The translations under genes and the position numbers were made by a program. A stretch of DNA of 64,000 nucleotides from Bombilactobacillus bombi (GTDB lineage: Bacteria > Bacillota > Bacilli > Lactobacillales > Lactobacillaceae), in NCBI RefSeq assembly GCF_003522965.1, contig NZ_CP031513.1:310001-374000 (forward strand). The letters are read 5' to 3'. Of the stretch, positions 38,755-48,705 are shown one piece after another. The first letter of the stretch is position 1, and every line of letters begins with the position of its first letter. The notes beneath the pieces were generated by a model. The model was not told where the DNA came from and searched no databases. It worked only from the letters and a program-made list of their open reading frames with translations.

Positions 38755-39240
38755 ATGATTTGTCCACATTGTCATCAAAATTCTTCCCGAGTAATTGATA
38801 GTCGACCAAGCGATGAAGGTCGAGTTATTCGCCGTCGCCGAGAATGCGAAAATTGTGGTCATCGGTTTACAACATTTGAACGCATTGAGCAATCTCCAGT
38901 GTTAGTAATTAAAAAAAATGGAAACCGCGAAGAGTTTAATCGGGATAAAGTATTACGTGGAATTGTTCGGGCTGCCGAAAAGCGCCCAGTAACATTAGAT
39001 GAGATGAATCAAATCGTTGCTAAGGTGGAAACCAAAATTCGTGCTACAGGAGAAAATGAAATTGATTCACGTCAAATTGGAGAATACGTAATGCAAGAAT
39101 TAGCGCAATTAGATGACATTGCCTATATTCGATTTGCGAGTGTTTATCGCCAATTTAAAGATATTAATGGCTTTATGAAAGAGGTACAAGAAATGATGGC
39201 TAATCACCAACAAAATAATTCTCAGGCTGATGAAAAATAA
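38755..39240 (+). CDS. nrdR: Transcriptional repressor NrdR
   Basis: 161 residues: an N-terminal zinc ribbon (MICPHCH...CENCGHRFTTFE) and an ATP-cone domain (VIKKNGNREEFNRDKV, ~50-135). It represses ribonucleotide reductase genes in response to nucleotide levels. ATG 38755 is 8 bases after AAGGAG; the GTG at 38746 overlaps that site. dnaB overlaps its 3' end. Confidence 0.96.
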   Translation: MICPHCHQNSSRVIDSRPSDEGRVIRRRRECENCGHRFTTFERIEQSPVLVIKKNGNREEFNRDKVLRGIVRAAEKRPVTLDEMNQIVAKVETKIRATGENEIDSRQIGEYVMQELAQLDDIAYIRFASVYRQFKDINGFMKEVQEMMANHQQNNSQADEK

Positions 39241-40585
39241 AATGGCGGAACAAATGATAGATCCTTTATGGGGATACTGGGTGACCAGCAGTGATTATTT
39301 GACTGACTATGATCGACGAGTCCTAATGGATCTTTACCAACCATTGGTGGGAAGTGATGCGATTAGTTTGTATCAGTTATTATGGAATCAAAGACAGGTA
39401 CTACTCTCGGAAAGAAAACAACACGCCCAGTTATTGAATTTATTGGATATTGATGTACAACACCTTTACCAAGCACGGATTAAGCTAGAAGCCGTTGCTT
39501 TACTGCATACTTTTTCTACGAAGGACACCTTGGGTTCATATCTAATCTATCAATTGCACGCACCTTTATCTCCCCAAAAGTTTTTTAGTGATAATATTTT
39601 AAAAACTTTCTTATATGAAAAAATTGGCCATTATGAATTTTCACGTTTACAAAAAAAATATCAACCGCAAGCTTTACCACAAAATCAACAATTAACCGAT
39701 ATTACTCATAGCTTTTTGGATGTTTTTCACTTGTCAAGTTCAGAAATTTTAAAAATGTCCGAACAATCTACGTCAACTGTTACTACTCCAGCTCAACCGC
39801 AATATACTTCTCAACAGCTGGCCAGTTTTGATTGGCAATTGCTAGCTGATTATACTGCCAGTTACCATGTGAGTTCTGAAGATATTGCTCAACACCAAAA
39901 TGAACTGTTTAATGTGCACGCATTTTATGGAGTTACTGAAATCGAAATGGCAGATTTAATTGCCAATACTCTTAATGTTACGAATAATAAGATTGATATT
40001 CAACGATTACAAAATATTGCACAAAAACGTTTTGAAGATCGCGTCAATATCAAAGCTCATAATGAACAAAATAATCAAAAAACAGAAATTGGCCCAGATG
40101 ATGCTTCCCTATTAAAAAACTTCACTGCCACAGAACGTCAATTAATTAAACAAGCTAATCAGTTGGCTCCAGCAGAATTTCTTGCAGTTAAAAAACGACA
40201 AATGAATGGTTTTGTGGGCTCTTCTGAAACTGGAGTTTTGCGCCGCTTACAACAACGCGCAGTTTTACCATTACCGGTGATTAATATTTTGATAGATTAT
40301 ATCTTAGACAATTCGGCTACATTGACACAAAGTTTAGTAGAAAAAGTAGCCAATGACTGGGCACAAAATGATATTAAAACTGCACCAGAAGCAATACAAC
40401 GCATTAAAAATCGTACGCATAATCGATCTAAAACGAACTCCACTGCACGCAAGTCCCCGTATAAAAATTATCAACCACATAAAGAGCAAGTGACCGATTG
40501 GACAAAGCATCAAGCCAAAAAAGTTGATCCAGCGGAGTTAGCTGAATTACAAAAACAATGGCATGAATTTAAAAATAATTCATGA
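39230..40585 (+). CDS. dnaB: Replication initiation protein DnaB (Firmicute type)
   Basis: 451 residues of the DnaB/DnaD helicase-loading family, with the Firmicute DnaB N-terminal region (DPLWGYWVTSSDYLTDYDRR) and C-terminal DnaD-like YxxxIxxxW elements (~330-385), then a basic linker. It works with DnaD and DnaI to load the replicative helicase. Start 39230 overlaps nrdR; ATG 39242 is an alternative. Synteny nrdR-dnaB-dnaI supports the call. The replicative helicase itself (DnaC in Bacillus naming) is a different protein. Confidence 0.92.
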   Translation: MKNKMAEQMIDPLWGYWVTSSDYLTDYDRRVLMDLYQPLVGSDAISLYQLLWNQRQVLLSERKQHAQLLNLLDIDVQHLYQARIKLEAVALLHTFSTKDTLGSYLIYQLHAPLSPQKFFSDNILKTFLYEKIGHYEFSRLQKKYQPQALPQNQQLTDITHSFLDVFHLSSSEILKMSEQSTSTVTTPAQPQYTSQQLASFDWQLLADYTASYHVSSEDIAQHQNELFNVHAFYGVTEIEMADLIANTLNVTNNKIDIQRLQNIAQKRFEDRVNIKAHNEQNNQKTEIGPDDASLLKNFTATERQLIKQANQLAPAEFLAVKKRQMNGFVGSSETGVLRRLQQRAVLPLPVINILIDYILDNSATLTQSLVEKVANDWAQNDIKTAPEAIQRIKNRTHNRSKTNSTARKSPYKNYQPHKEQVTDWTKHQAKKVDPAELAELQKQWHEFKNNS

Positions 40586-40597
40586 TAGGTGAACATA

Positions 40598-41512
40598 ATG
40601 AAAGATATTGCCAAGGAATTTTCGGATGTAATTGCAAAGCGTCATTGGAGTGAAAAATATCAGAAATTAACACAAACAGCCCTGCAAGATTCTGATGTAC
40701 AACAATTTATTCAGGAACATCAAGACCAACTAAATGCAGATATTTTGAATAATAATTTAGATGCAATTTATGAGTTTGTTCAAGCAAAAAGCAACCGAGA
40801 TAAGTTTGCTGTTGGTTATGAGCCTAAGTTGATTATTGCGAACCATGCAATCCAAGTTGTATACCAACCCAATCAACAATTAGTAGCGCAAAAAAAGCAA
40901 CAAGAATTAGAGCGCAAATTCATGACGATTGACATGGCAAGTGATATTCGACAGGCAAATCTGGATGATTATGCTCAAGGTGCTGCTGGTCGCCAAGAAT
41001 CCTATGCTGCTGCCTTGAACTTTATTTTAAAATATAGCCAAAAACAGCCACAATTTATTCCGGGACTGTATCTATATGGAAAATTAGGCGTGGGTAAAAC
41101 TTATTTGTTGGCTGCCATTGCACGAGAACTAGTTGCTAAAGATGTTTCGGTTTTATTGATGCATTTTCCCACTTTTGCTGTACAAATGAAAAGTGCTATT
41201 CAAGATAACTCCGTTTTAACTAAAATAGATCAGATTAAAGCTATACCAATTCTAATGTTAGATGACATTGGAGCAGATTCATTAAGTTCGTGGATTCGGG
41301 ATGAAGTTTTGGGAGTTATTTTACAATATCGGATGCAAGAAAAATTACCCACTTTTTTTTCATCTAATTTATCAATGACGGAATTACAAGCGCATTTGGC
41401 CATTAACCAGCGCGGCGATCAAGAAGACCTCAAAGCTGCACGAATTATGGAGCGAATTCACTATTTATCACATGAAGTTATTGTCAGCGGTCCTAATAGA
41501 CGTTTTAATTAA
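40598..41512 (+). CDS. dnaI: Primosomal protein DnaI (helicase loader)
   Basis: 304 residues: an N-terminal helicase-interaction domain and a C-terminal AAA+ domain with Walker A GKLGVGKTYLL (~168-178) and Walker B LMLDDIGAD (~223-231). ATG 40598 is 8 bases after ATAGGTG; the GTG at 40589 overlaps that site. Last gene before the thrS leader. Confidence 0.94.
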   Translation: MKDIAKEFSDVIAKRHWSEKYQKLTQTALQDSDVQQFIQEHQDQLNADILNNNLDAIYEFVQAKSNRDKFAVGYEPKLIIANHAIQVVYQPNQQLVAQKKQQELERKFMTIDMASDIRQANLDDYAQGAAGRQESYAAALNFILKYSQKQPQFIPGLYLYGKLGVGKTYLLAAIARELVAKDVSVLLMHFPTFAVQMKSAIQDNSVLTKIDQIKAIPILMLDDIGADSLSSWIRDEVLGVILQYRMQEKLPTFFSSNLSMTELQAHLAINQRGDQEDLKAARIMERIHYLSHEVIVSGPNRRFN

Positions 41513-41555
41513 GTGTTGCAATTTTTTGATTTTCGTGGTTTAATGCTGTTATAAC

Positions 41556-41750
41556 ATAGATATCTTCAAATCAGGGAGAGTTAACCAAAGACTGAAAGTA
41601 ACTCATGGAAGATTTCTTACCAAAACCAGATTGAATGACTAGTGGTTAGTCGCTTTAGAGACTTATAGAGATGAAGCTATTGGCTTCAATATGGGTGGAA
41701 CCGCGTATAAAATCATACGTCCCTCGGAATTTTTTCCGAGGGATTTTTTA
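41556..41750 (+). ncRNA. T-box riboswitch controlling thrS
   Basis: GGGTGGAACCGCG (41693-41705) is the T-box sequence, followed by an attenuator hairpin CCCTCGGAA/TTCCGAGGG (41721-41742) with a T-run. UGGA fits a tRNA discriminator U, as expected for tRNA-Thr. The upstream stem GAGTTA/TAACTC near 41577-41606 is part of the leader fold; ACC around 41620 or in the 41580s is a candidate Thr specifier but I cannot choose between them. Confidence 0.9.
41721..41749 (+). terminator. thrS leader attenuator
   Basis: Nine-base-pair stem CCCTCGGAA/TTCCGAGGG followed by ATTTTTT; alternative to the T-box antiterminator. Confidence 0.88.
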
Positions 41751-41765
41751 ATTGGAGGAAAAAAG

Positions 41766-43709
41766 ATGACAAAAATTTCATTAGAGTTTCCAGATGGATC
41801 AAAGCGCGAATTTAATGAAGGCGTAACACCATTAGAAGTAGCTGCTTCTATCGGCAATAGTTTGAAAAAGTCAGCTGTCGCAGCCCAAGTTAATGACTTT
41901 TTAGTAGACGTTGAGCGTCCAATTGTCCAAAATGCTAAAATTGAAATTATCACTAAAAAGGATAATGAGGCTGTTGAAGTTCAACGAAATACTGCAGTTT
42001 TCTTAATGGGAGCTGCTTTACAGCAAAAGTATCCTGAAATTCGTTTTGGTGAGCGTCAAATTAATAATGATGGTTTCTATTTAGATACAGATAAAGATGA
42101 AACACAAGTAAGTGTTGATGAACTAGAAGACATTATGGAACGGATGCAACAAATTATCCAATCTAATCCTCAGATTGAACGTAAATTAATGGATAAAGAA
42201 GATTTGGTGCAAAAATTCAGTGATGATCCTTACAAGTCAGCTTTAATTTCTGCTTTTGATAGTGTTCAAATTCCAGTATATCAAATGGGAGATTACTTGG
42301 ATTTTGGAGAAAAAGCATTACTACCACAATTAAAAGATTTGAAATATTACAAGTTATTATCTGTAGCTGGAGCTTATTGGCAAGGTAAATCCAGTAATCC
42401 AATGTTACAAAGAATTTATGGGACTGCCTTTTTGAATGAAGAAGATTTACAAGCAGATTTGAACCGCCGTGCCGAAATTAAAGAACGTGATCATCGAACA
42501 ATTGGTCGAGACCTAGATTTATTCTTTGTTGATCCAAAAGTTGGGGCTGGTCTAGCTTATTGGATGCCTAAAGGCGCTACAATTCGCCGTGTTTTAGAGC
42601 GTTATATTATTGACAAAGAAGTTGCTGCTGGTTATGAACATGTTTATACGCCAATTTTGATGAATCTCAATGCTTACAAGACTTCTGGTCACTGGGAACA
42701 TTATCGAGAAGACATGTTCCCACCAATGGATATGGGTGAAGGAGAAATGTTGGAATTACGGCCAATGAATTGTCCTTCACATATTGAAATTTATAAACAC
42801 CATATTCATTCTTATCGAGAATTGCCAATTAGAATTGCAGAATTAGGAATGATGCACCGTTATGAAAAATCTGGAGCATTATCAGGACTTCAACGAGTTC
42901 GAGAAATGACATTGAATGATGGTCATACTTTTGTAGCGTTAGATCAGATTGAAGATGAATTTAAAAAAGTGCTTCAATTAATGATGGATGTTTATCGTGA
43001 TTTTGATATTGATAACTATACTTTCCGTTTGAGTTATCGTGATCCTGCAAACACTGAAAAGTATTTTGATGACGATGAAATGTGGAATAAATCACAAGGA
43101 ATGTTAAAATCTGCCATGGATGACATGGGCCTTGATTACTATGAAGCTGAAGGTGAAGCAGCCTTCTACGGTCCAAAATTAGATGTTCAAACTAAGACTG
43201 CTTTAGGTAATGAAGAAACTCTATCAACAATTCAATTAGACTTTATGCAACCAGAACGCTTCAAGTTAACTTATGTAGGCGAAGACGGCAAAGAGCATCG
43301 TCCAGTTATGATTCACCGTGGAATTGTTTCTACCATGGAACGCTTTATTGCTTATTTAATGGAAATGTATAAAGGTGCATTCCCAACTTGGTTAGCTCCA
43401 ATCCAAGCAGTAATCATCCCAGTTAAGAATGATTTACACTTAGATTATGCTCAAAAATTACAAGCTGATATGCGTAAATTGGGATTACGGGTGAATATTG
43501 ACTCGCGCAACGAAAAGATGAATTATAAAATTCGTGAAGCTCAAACTCAAAAAATTCCTTACACAGTTGTCATTGGGGACCAAGAAGTGAATGATGCTAC
43601 TGTATCAGTTCGTAAGTATGGCGAACAAGATAGTGTACAAGAAGATATCAGTATGTTTGTTGATAGTGTAGTCGCAGATGTTAAGAACTATTCTCGGACA
43701 GGCAAATAG
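41766..43709 (+). CDS. thrS: Threonyl-tRNA synthetase
   Basis: 647-residue class II synthetase: TGS domain (~1-62), a second editing-type domain (~65-240), a catalytic core with the motif-2 region and zinc-ligand Cys in MNCPSH (~335), and the C-terminal anticodon-binding domain (~540-640). ATG 41766 follows GGAGG at 41754-41758; the frame extends upstream to 41691 only because it reads through the T-box terminator. Expression is set by tRNA-Thr charging. Confidence 0.97.
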   Translation: MTKISLEFPDGSKREFNEGVTPLEVAASIGNSLKKSAVAAQVNDFLVDVERPIVQNAKIEIITKKDNEAVEVQRNTAVFLMGAALQQKYPEIRFGERQINNDGFYLDTDKDETQVSVDELEDIMERMQQIIQSNPQIERKLMDKEDLVQKFSDDPYKSALISAFDSVQIPVYQMGDYLDFGEKALLPQLKDLKYYKLLSVAGAYWQGKSSNPMLQRIYGTAFLNEEDLQADLNRRAEIKERDHRTIGRDLDLFFVDPKVGAGLAYWMPKGATIRRVLERYIIDKEVAAGYEHVYTPILMNLNAYKTSGHWEHYREDMFPPMDMGEGEMLELRPMNCPSHIEIYKHHIHSYRELPIRIAELGMMHRYEKSGALSGLQRVREMTLNDGHTFVALDQIEDEFKKVLQLMMDVYRDFDIDNYTFRLSYRDPANTEKYFDDDEMWNKSQGMLKSAMDDMGLDYYEAEGEAAFYGPKLDVQTKTALGNEETLSTIQLDFMQPERFKLTYVGEDGKEHRPVMIHRGIVSTMERFIAYLMEMYKGAFPTWLAPIQAVIIPVKNDLHLDYAQKLQADMRKLGLRVNIDSRNEKMNYKIREAQTQKIPYTVVIGDQEVNDATVSVRKYGEQDSVQEDISMFVDSVVADVKNYSRTGK

Positions 43710-43739
43710 AAAACAATTGATGTGAATATTAAGACAGTA

Positions 43740-43766
43740 AAGCTGGGATTTTATCCCAGCTTTTTT
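43740..43766 (+). terminator. thrS terminator
   Basis: AAGCTGGGA / TCCCAGCTT with a 4-6 base loop, then T6. Confidence 0.9.
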
Positions 43767-43895
43767 GTCTTTAATATTAAGTAATTCTTTATTATTATTT
43801 TTATTTTATTTAATAAAGTTCGGAGATTTCAGCAGATAAATTTGATATTATATAAAACGTACCAAATTAATAATTTGATGATGGAGGAAAGCACG

Positions 43896-45095
43896 ATGCC
43901 TGAAGTTAATATTTTAGCGACTACAGATATTCATGGCTTTATTGATAACCAAAAAAATAGTTCGGCTTTAGCGCTGCTAGCTATTAAACAGCAATATCCG
44001 AATGCCTTGCTAATTGATAATGGCGATTTTTTTATAGGCAATCCCTTAACTAGTTTTTTTAGTGAGCAATCCACAGTATCACCATTAGTTAATTTTGCTA
44101 ATGATACAGCCTATGATGTCATGATTCCAGGAAATCATGATTTTGATCACGGTTTGAACTACCTACAAAAACAAGCAGCAGCTTTAAAGGCTGATTATTT
44201 GTGTTGTAATGTTTTTACAAATGCCGGCCAATTAGTCTTTAAACCATTTGTAATTAAAGAAATAGCTGGTGTGCGAGTTGGTATAATCGGAGTTTTGACT
44301 AGTGGGATGTCCATGATCAGTGATTATTCTTTGTTAAAAGGACTGATTATCAAAGATGCGTTGGCAGAATTACGAAAAAACGTTACGCAACTACGTCCAC
44401 AAGTGGATTTATTAATTGTTGCCTATCACGGAGGTATTGAGCGCAGTCTCCAAACTGGTAGTCCAACAACTTATGCTACTGGAGAAGACGAAACTTATAA
44501 ACTTGTAACTAGTATCGAAGGAATTGATGGCTTTATTTGTGGGCATCAGCATTGGATTAATCAAGGTGTTGTAGGATCGACAGGTGTAATTCAATGCGGT
44601 TATGCGGGTAATTGCTATGGACAGCTTCATTTTGAAATTTCCCCACAAAAAGATATTTCTGTGTCTACTGCCATTATTGAGACCAAGGATCTTCCGCTGA
44701 GTTCAACAACTTATTATGATAATAATGAATATCAACAGTGGTTAGAAGCCAAAGTTGATGTGACACAATTAACAAATTTTTTACAGCAAAAATTTAATCG
44801 GAAAAATTTAGGGATTTTTTTGGATTTACAGGGTTCGACTAACCAAACATTGATTGACTCTTTCACTATTCCATATGGTGTGCGGATTTATCACCTTAAT
44901 TCGCAAGAATACCAGCAATTTTCTCAACGACAATGGTCTCTTAAAGTTGAAGACTTTGCTGAGTCGACAACCGATTTTCGAGTTTTAACTAATTCTTATG
45001 ATATTTGGGATTATCGGTTGGAAGAGCAATTTGTTGACAATATTTTTGGTGAATACTTAGTTTATTTAGGGTTAACACAGGAGGATTTAGCCTAA
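43896..45095 (+). CDS. Calcineurin-like metallophosphatase of the 5'-nucleotidase group
   Basis: 399 residues. Metal-binding motifs TTDIHGF (~9-15), NGDFFIGNP (~46), GNHDFDHG (~84) and CGHQHW (~216) place it in the UshA/CpdB 5'-nucleotidase-type metallophosphatases. There is no signal peptide or wall anchor, so it is predicted cytoplasmic, and the usual C-terminal substrate domain is not clearly recognisable. I took ATG 43896 behind GGAGGAAAGCACG. The stop overlaps the start of a CNT-like permease by one base (TAATG), suggesting linked nucleoside or nucleotide metabolism. The exact substrate is unknown. Confidence 0.82.
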   Translation: MPEVNILATTDIHGFIDNQKNSSALALLAIKQQYPNALLIDNGDFFIGNPLTSFFSEQSTVSPLVNFANDTAYDVMIPGNHDFDHGLNYLQKQAAALKADYLCCNVFTNAGQLVFKPFVIKEIAGVRVGIIGVLTSGMSMISDYSLLKGLIIKDALAELRKNVTQLRPQVDLLIVAYHGGIERSLQTGSPTTYATGEDETYKLVTSIEGIDGFICGHQHWINQGVVGSTGVIQCGYAGNCYGQLHFEISPQKDISVSTAIIETKDLPLSSTTYYDNNEYQQWLEAKVDVTQLTNFLQQKFNRKNLGIFLDLQGSTNQTLIDSFTIPYGVRIYHLNSQEYQQFSQRQWSLKVEDFAESTTDFRVLTNSYDIWDYRLEEQFVDNIFGEYLVYLGLTQEDLA

Positions 45096-46267
45096 TGGGG
45101 ATTGTTGGAATTGTAGTTGTAGTTGCTTTGTTGTATTTTTTTAGTTTTGATCGTCAAAATATTGACTATAAATCAATTTTATATTTATTTGGTACAGAAA
45201 TTATTATTTTGTTTTTTATGTTAAGAACTGCAGTGGGTGATTGGCTATTAAAGGGTTTGTCTGGGAGTTTGAACATCATTACTGTTTCCAGTAAAAAGGG
45301 GGTTAATTTTGTTTTTGGAGATTTGAAAAATCCTCAAGCTACTTCCCAATTTTTTTTGGACGTTTTATTGCCGTTAATCTTTATTTGTGCCTTAATTGAA
45401 TTATTACAATATTTTAAAATACTGCCATTTATTATTAAATATGTTGGTAAAGTGTTGAAAAAGTTGTTTCATATTGATGAAATTAATGCCTTCACTATTT
45501 TAAGTTATCCTTTTGTCAGCAACGGTGTGTTTGTACCTTTTAAGGAACAAATGCAATCGATGAGTGATAATCAGTTATTCACACTTTCAATTTATACCAT
45601 GTCTAATACAACTGTGACAATGATTGCTTCGTATATGCATATCATAAAGTCAGAATTCATTATTATTGCTTTAATTTTAAATTTATTCACTTCTATTATT
45701 GTTGCCAAAATTATTGCACCATATGACATTTCAACAGTGGAGTATGAAATATCAACTACCAGTACCAATAAAAAGTCTCTGATTACTCGCTTAATTGACA
45801 GTATGAATTTGGGCTTTCGCTTAGCGATCAATATTTCAATTTCGATTATCGGATTTGTTTCTTTAATTACTTTTATTAATATTATTTTTAAAGCCGTTTG
45901 TGGGCATTCTCTAACTGCAATTTTGGGATATATTTGTGCTCCAGTGGCATTTTTAATGGGTATTGATCCTCATTCGGTTATTAATGCAGGTACAGTGTTA
46001 GCAACAAAAGCCTTTACCAATATTTTTGTAGCTATTAATGAAATTAATTTACACACAGTTCCACTCAAAACTCAAGCAATTGTAAGTGTCTTCTTGATTT
46101 CTTTTGCTAATTTACCTAATTTGGGAACCACTTTAGGAATTATGCATACCATGACTAATGAAGAACGTGGCGAAGTAATTGCCAAACATGCGCTCAAGCT
46201 ATTTTTAGTGGCTACTTCAGTTAGTATCATTAATGGAGCTTTAGCTGGAATTTTTTATTCGTTTTAA
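45095..46267 (+). CDS. Divergent concentrative nucleoside transporter (CNT/NupC-like) permease
   Basis: 390 residues with about ten hydrophobic segments. GVNFVFGDL (~69) and ATKAFTNIFVAI (~305) match conserved CNT-family segments in position and form. However, the substrate-binding GQTEAP segment is replaced by a sequence reading SYPFVSNGVF (~137), and the NEFVA signature reads NIFVA. Family membership is likely; nucleoside specificity is doubtful given those changes. Translational coupling to the metallophosphatase supports transport of a related ligand. No terminator is obvious downstream. Confidence 0.75.
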   Translation: MGIVGIVVVVALLYFFSFDRQNIDYKSILYLFGTEIIILFFMLRTAVGDWLLKGLSGSLNIITVSSKKGVNFVFGDLKNPQATSQFFLDVLLPLIFICALIELLQYFKILPFIIKYVGKVLKKLFHIDEINAFTILSYPFVSNGVFVPFKEQMQSMSDNQLFTLSIYTMSNTTVTMIASYMHIIKSEFIIIALILNLFTSIIVAKIIAPYDISTVEYEISTTSTNKKSLITRLIDSMNLGFRLAINISISIIGFVSLITFINIIFKAVCGHSLTAILGYICAPVAFLMGIDPHSVINAGTVLATKAFTNIFVAINEINLHTVPLKTQAIVSVFLISFANLPNLGTTLGIMHTMTNEERGEVIAKHALKLFLVATSVSIINGALAGIFYSF

Positions 46268-46319
46268 ATAATTGGTCTAGCTCCATTAATTTTGTTATTT
46301 TCTTGATATATTAGGATAG

Positions 46320-46348
46320 TTGGCAATATGATTAATAATTGGTATAAT
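46320..46348 (+). promoter_or_regulatory. fbp promoter
   Basis: TTGGCA (46320-46325), 17-bp spacer, TATAAT (46343-46348). Predicted transcription start about 46355, ~24 bases before the probable AUU start codon. Confidence 0.75.
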
Positions 46349-46378
46349 TAATCTATCTTAATATATAAAGGATGATTC

Positions 46379-48301
46379 ATTACGCAAGAATTAACAAAAA
46401 AATTATTACAAGAGAAATTTCCTACCCGTGAAGCCATTACAACTGAAATTATTAATTTACAGGCAATCTTAAATTTACCAAAAAGTACAGAAGCGTTTAT
46501 GAGTGATATTCATGGTGAGTTTGCCGCTTTCGATCATGTGCTGCGTAATGCTTCCGGTAATATTAAAATAAAAATTGAAGATTTGTTTAATGGCCGTTTA
46601 ACACCTAAAAATCAACAAGAGCTAGCATTTTTAGTATATTATCCATCTCAACGTTTGAAAATTATTAAAAAAAATTTTGCTCAGGCTGAGGATTTACGAC
46701 AGTGGTATCTTGATACTTTTGCTCAGTTGTTAGAATTACTGAAATATTGCTCTACTAAATACACACGTTCCAAGGTGCGAAAAGCTTTAGCACCAGAATT
46801 TGTTTATATTACTGAGGAGTTGTTATATGGTGATTTTGCATCAACAGATAAGCAAAATTATTATGCTCAAATAACAACAGATATCATTAATCTGAAATCA
46901 GCTGATCAATTTATTATTGCATTATGTCATACAATCCAACGGCTTGTGGTTGATCACCTACATGTTGTGGGGGATATTTATGATCGAGGACCACATCCTG
47001 ATAAGATTATGGATCGGTTAATGAAACATCATTCAGTAGATTTACAATGGGGCAATCACGACATCCTTTGGTTAGGAGCGGCTGCAGGATCGCCGTTATG
47101 TGTGGCTAATTTATTGCGGATTTGTGCCCGCTATAACAACTTGGCTATTGTTGAAGATGCCTATGGAATTAATTTGCGTCATTTATCTCTATTAGCAGAA
47201 AAATATTATCAAGATAATCCGGGTTTTGCCCCCAAACTGAATCCGCAAGAACCTAAGCCTTCTAATGCTGAATTAAGTCAAATTAATAAAATTCATCAGG
47301 CTATTGCAATTATTCAGTTTAAACTAGAAGGCCAAGCAATTGATCGTCGCCCAGAATTTAAAATGCAAGACAGAAAAATTCTAGAAAAGTTAGACAAGCA
47401 TCAACAAAAAATCACATTAAATGGACAATCTTATCCAATAGTTCATGGTTGCTTCCAAACTGTAGATTATCAGCATCCATATCAGTTATTACCCCAAGAA
47501 CAAACCGTGATTACGCAACTAACACAAGCATTTGTGCACTCTGATAAATTACGCCGGCATATGGATTTTTTTATGCAAAAAGGCAGCATGTATCTAGTTT
47601 ATAATAACAATTTATTAGTTCATGGTTGTGTACCTGTTGATGAGCAAGGAAATTTTGAAGGTTTGACGATTAATCATCACTTATATTGTGGTAAAGAATT
47701 ATTTGATCTATTAGAAGATAATCTGCGTAGTAGTTATGCCGATTCTCATCAAAGTACTGATTTAGCAACGGACTTGTTATGGTATTTGTGGACTGGTCCT
47801 GTATCGCCATTATTTGGGAAACGGGCCATGACGACTTTTGAAAGATATTTTATTGCCGATACTGCTACTCATTTTGAAAAGCCCAATAGTTATTATCAAT
47901 TACGCCATCAATCTCAATTCATTACTAAAGTTTTGCATGAATTTGGTATTACTGATAAAACAGGGCACTTAATTAATGGTCACACGCCTGTTAAAAAGGG
48001 GCATTCACCAATTATGGCTGATGGTAAAATGTTGGTCATTGATGGTGGCTTTGCTGAGGCGTATCACCAAACTACCGGAATTGGAGGGTATACTTTACTG
48101 TATAATTCTTATGGTTTGCAATTAGTAACCCATCAGCCTTTTACTACGCGAGAACAAGCAATTAAGCAATTAAGCGACATTGTATCAACTAAAAGAGTTG
48201 TCGAACAAGAAGTTGCTCGTAAAACCGTAGCAGAAACGGATATTGGTAAGCAATTAAAACAACAAATCCAACAATTAGAAGAATTATTAGCTACAGAGTA
48301 A
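46379..48301 (+). CDS. fbp: Fructose-1,6-bisphosphatase class III, probable AUU start
   Basis: About 640 residues, the full family size; a gluconeogenic phosphatase converting fructose-1,6-bisphosphate to fructose-6-phosphate. Motifs: SDIHGEF (~42), VVGDIYDRGPHPD (~198), WGNHD (~224) and INGHTPVKKG (~536), as in PPP-type metallophosphatases. The first ATG in frame (46499) would remove 40 residues that are typical of the family (KFPTREA, TEIINLQAILNLPKSTEAF) and lie between a stop at 46373 and that ATG with no ATG, GTG, TTG or CTG. AAGGA at 46368-46372 sits six bases before ATT 46379, so AUU initiation is the best reading. If wrong, a sequencing error would be needed. Confidence 0.9.
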   Translation: MTQELTKKLLQEKFPTREAITTEIINLQAILNLPKSTEAFMSDIHGEFAAFDHVLRNASGNIKIKIEDLFNGRLTPKNQQELAFLVYYPSQRLKIIKKNFAQAEDLRQWYLDTFAQLLELLKYCSTKYTRSKVRKALAPEFVYITEELLYGDFASTDKQNYYAQITTDIINLKSADQFIIALCHTIQRLVVDHLHVVGDIYDRGPHPDKIMDRLMKHHSVDLQWGNHDILWLGAAAGSPLCVANLLRICARYNNLAIVEDAYGINLRHLSLLAEKYYQDNPGFAPKLNPQEPKPSNAELSQINKIHQAIAIIQFKLEGQAIDRRPEFKMQDRKILEKLDKHQQKITLNGQSYPIVHGCFQTVDYQHPYQLLPQEQTVITQLTQAFVHSDKLRRHMDFFMQKGSMYLVYNNNLLVHGCVPVDEQGNFEGLTINHHLYCGKELFDLLEDNLRSSYADSHQSTDLATDLLWYLWTGPVSPLFGKRAMTTFERYFIADTATHFEKPNSYYQLRHQSQFITKVLHEFGITDKTGHLINGHTPVKKGHSPIMADGKMLVIDGGFAEAYHQTTGIGGYTLLYNSYGLQLVTHQPFTTREQAIKQLSDIVSTKRVVEQEVARKTVAETDIGKQLKQQIQQLEELLATE

Positions 48302-48423
48302 TTAATAATATATTTTATTATCAATAGCTAATACCATCACTAGAGAAGGATTAACTAATTGCGTGTGTGGTAAAAATGCAGTAAAGTGAATTTAGAAAAC
48401 GATTTATGGAAAGGAAGAATAAT

Positions 48424-48657
48424 ATGGAAAAAACTTTTTCTAAAGAAGAATTAGCACAATATGATGGCAAGATTAAGTCTCAAAAATATGTAGCCATTGA
48501 TGGTGTGGTTTACGATTTAACAAATATTAAGGCTTGGAGTGGTGAGAATCATCACGGGCACGTTGCTGGTAATGACTATTCTCAAGAAATTTTGAATGCA
48601 CCACATAAAAAAACTGTTTTAGAAAAATTACCAATTGTTGGTAAATTAGCAGATTAA
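48424..48657 (+). CDS. Cytochrome b5-like heme/steroid-binding domain protein
   Basis: 77 residues. TFSKEELAQYDG, then YVAIDGVVYDLTNIKAW and HHGHVAGNDYS match the small bacterial cytochrome b5-like domain, but the canonical HPGG heme motif is replaced, so heme binding is uncertain. ATG 48424 follows GGAAAGGAAGAATAAT. It stands alone between fbp and the infC leader. Confidence 0.8.
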   Translation: MEKTFSKEELAQYDGKIKSQKYVAIDGVVYDLTNIKAWSGENHHGHVAGNDYSQEILNAPHKKTVLEKLPIVGKLAD

Positions 48658-48671
48658 TAGTAATAAAAAAC

Positions 48672-48700
48672 TTGACAGTAGCTCTTTATTTTTATATAGT
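48672..48700 (+). promoter_or_regulatory. infC-rpmI-rplT promoter
   Basis: TTGACA (48672-48677), 17-bp spacer, TATAGT (48695-48700). Confidence 0.8.
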
Positions 48701-48705
48701 ATTAG

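Noticed and set aside
41691-41765. N-terminal extension of thrS
   Set aside because: It reads through the T-box and attenuator hairpin; the ribosome binding site at 41754 points to ATG 41766.
46499-46501. ATG 46499 as start of fbp
   Set aside because: It would delete 40 family-typical residues and has no ribosome binding site.
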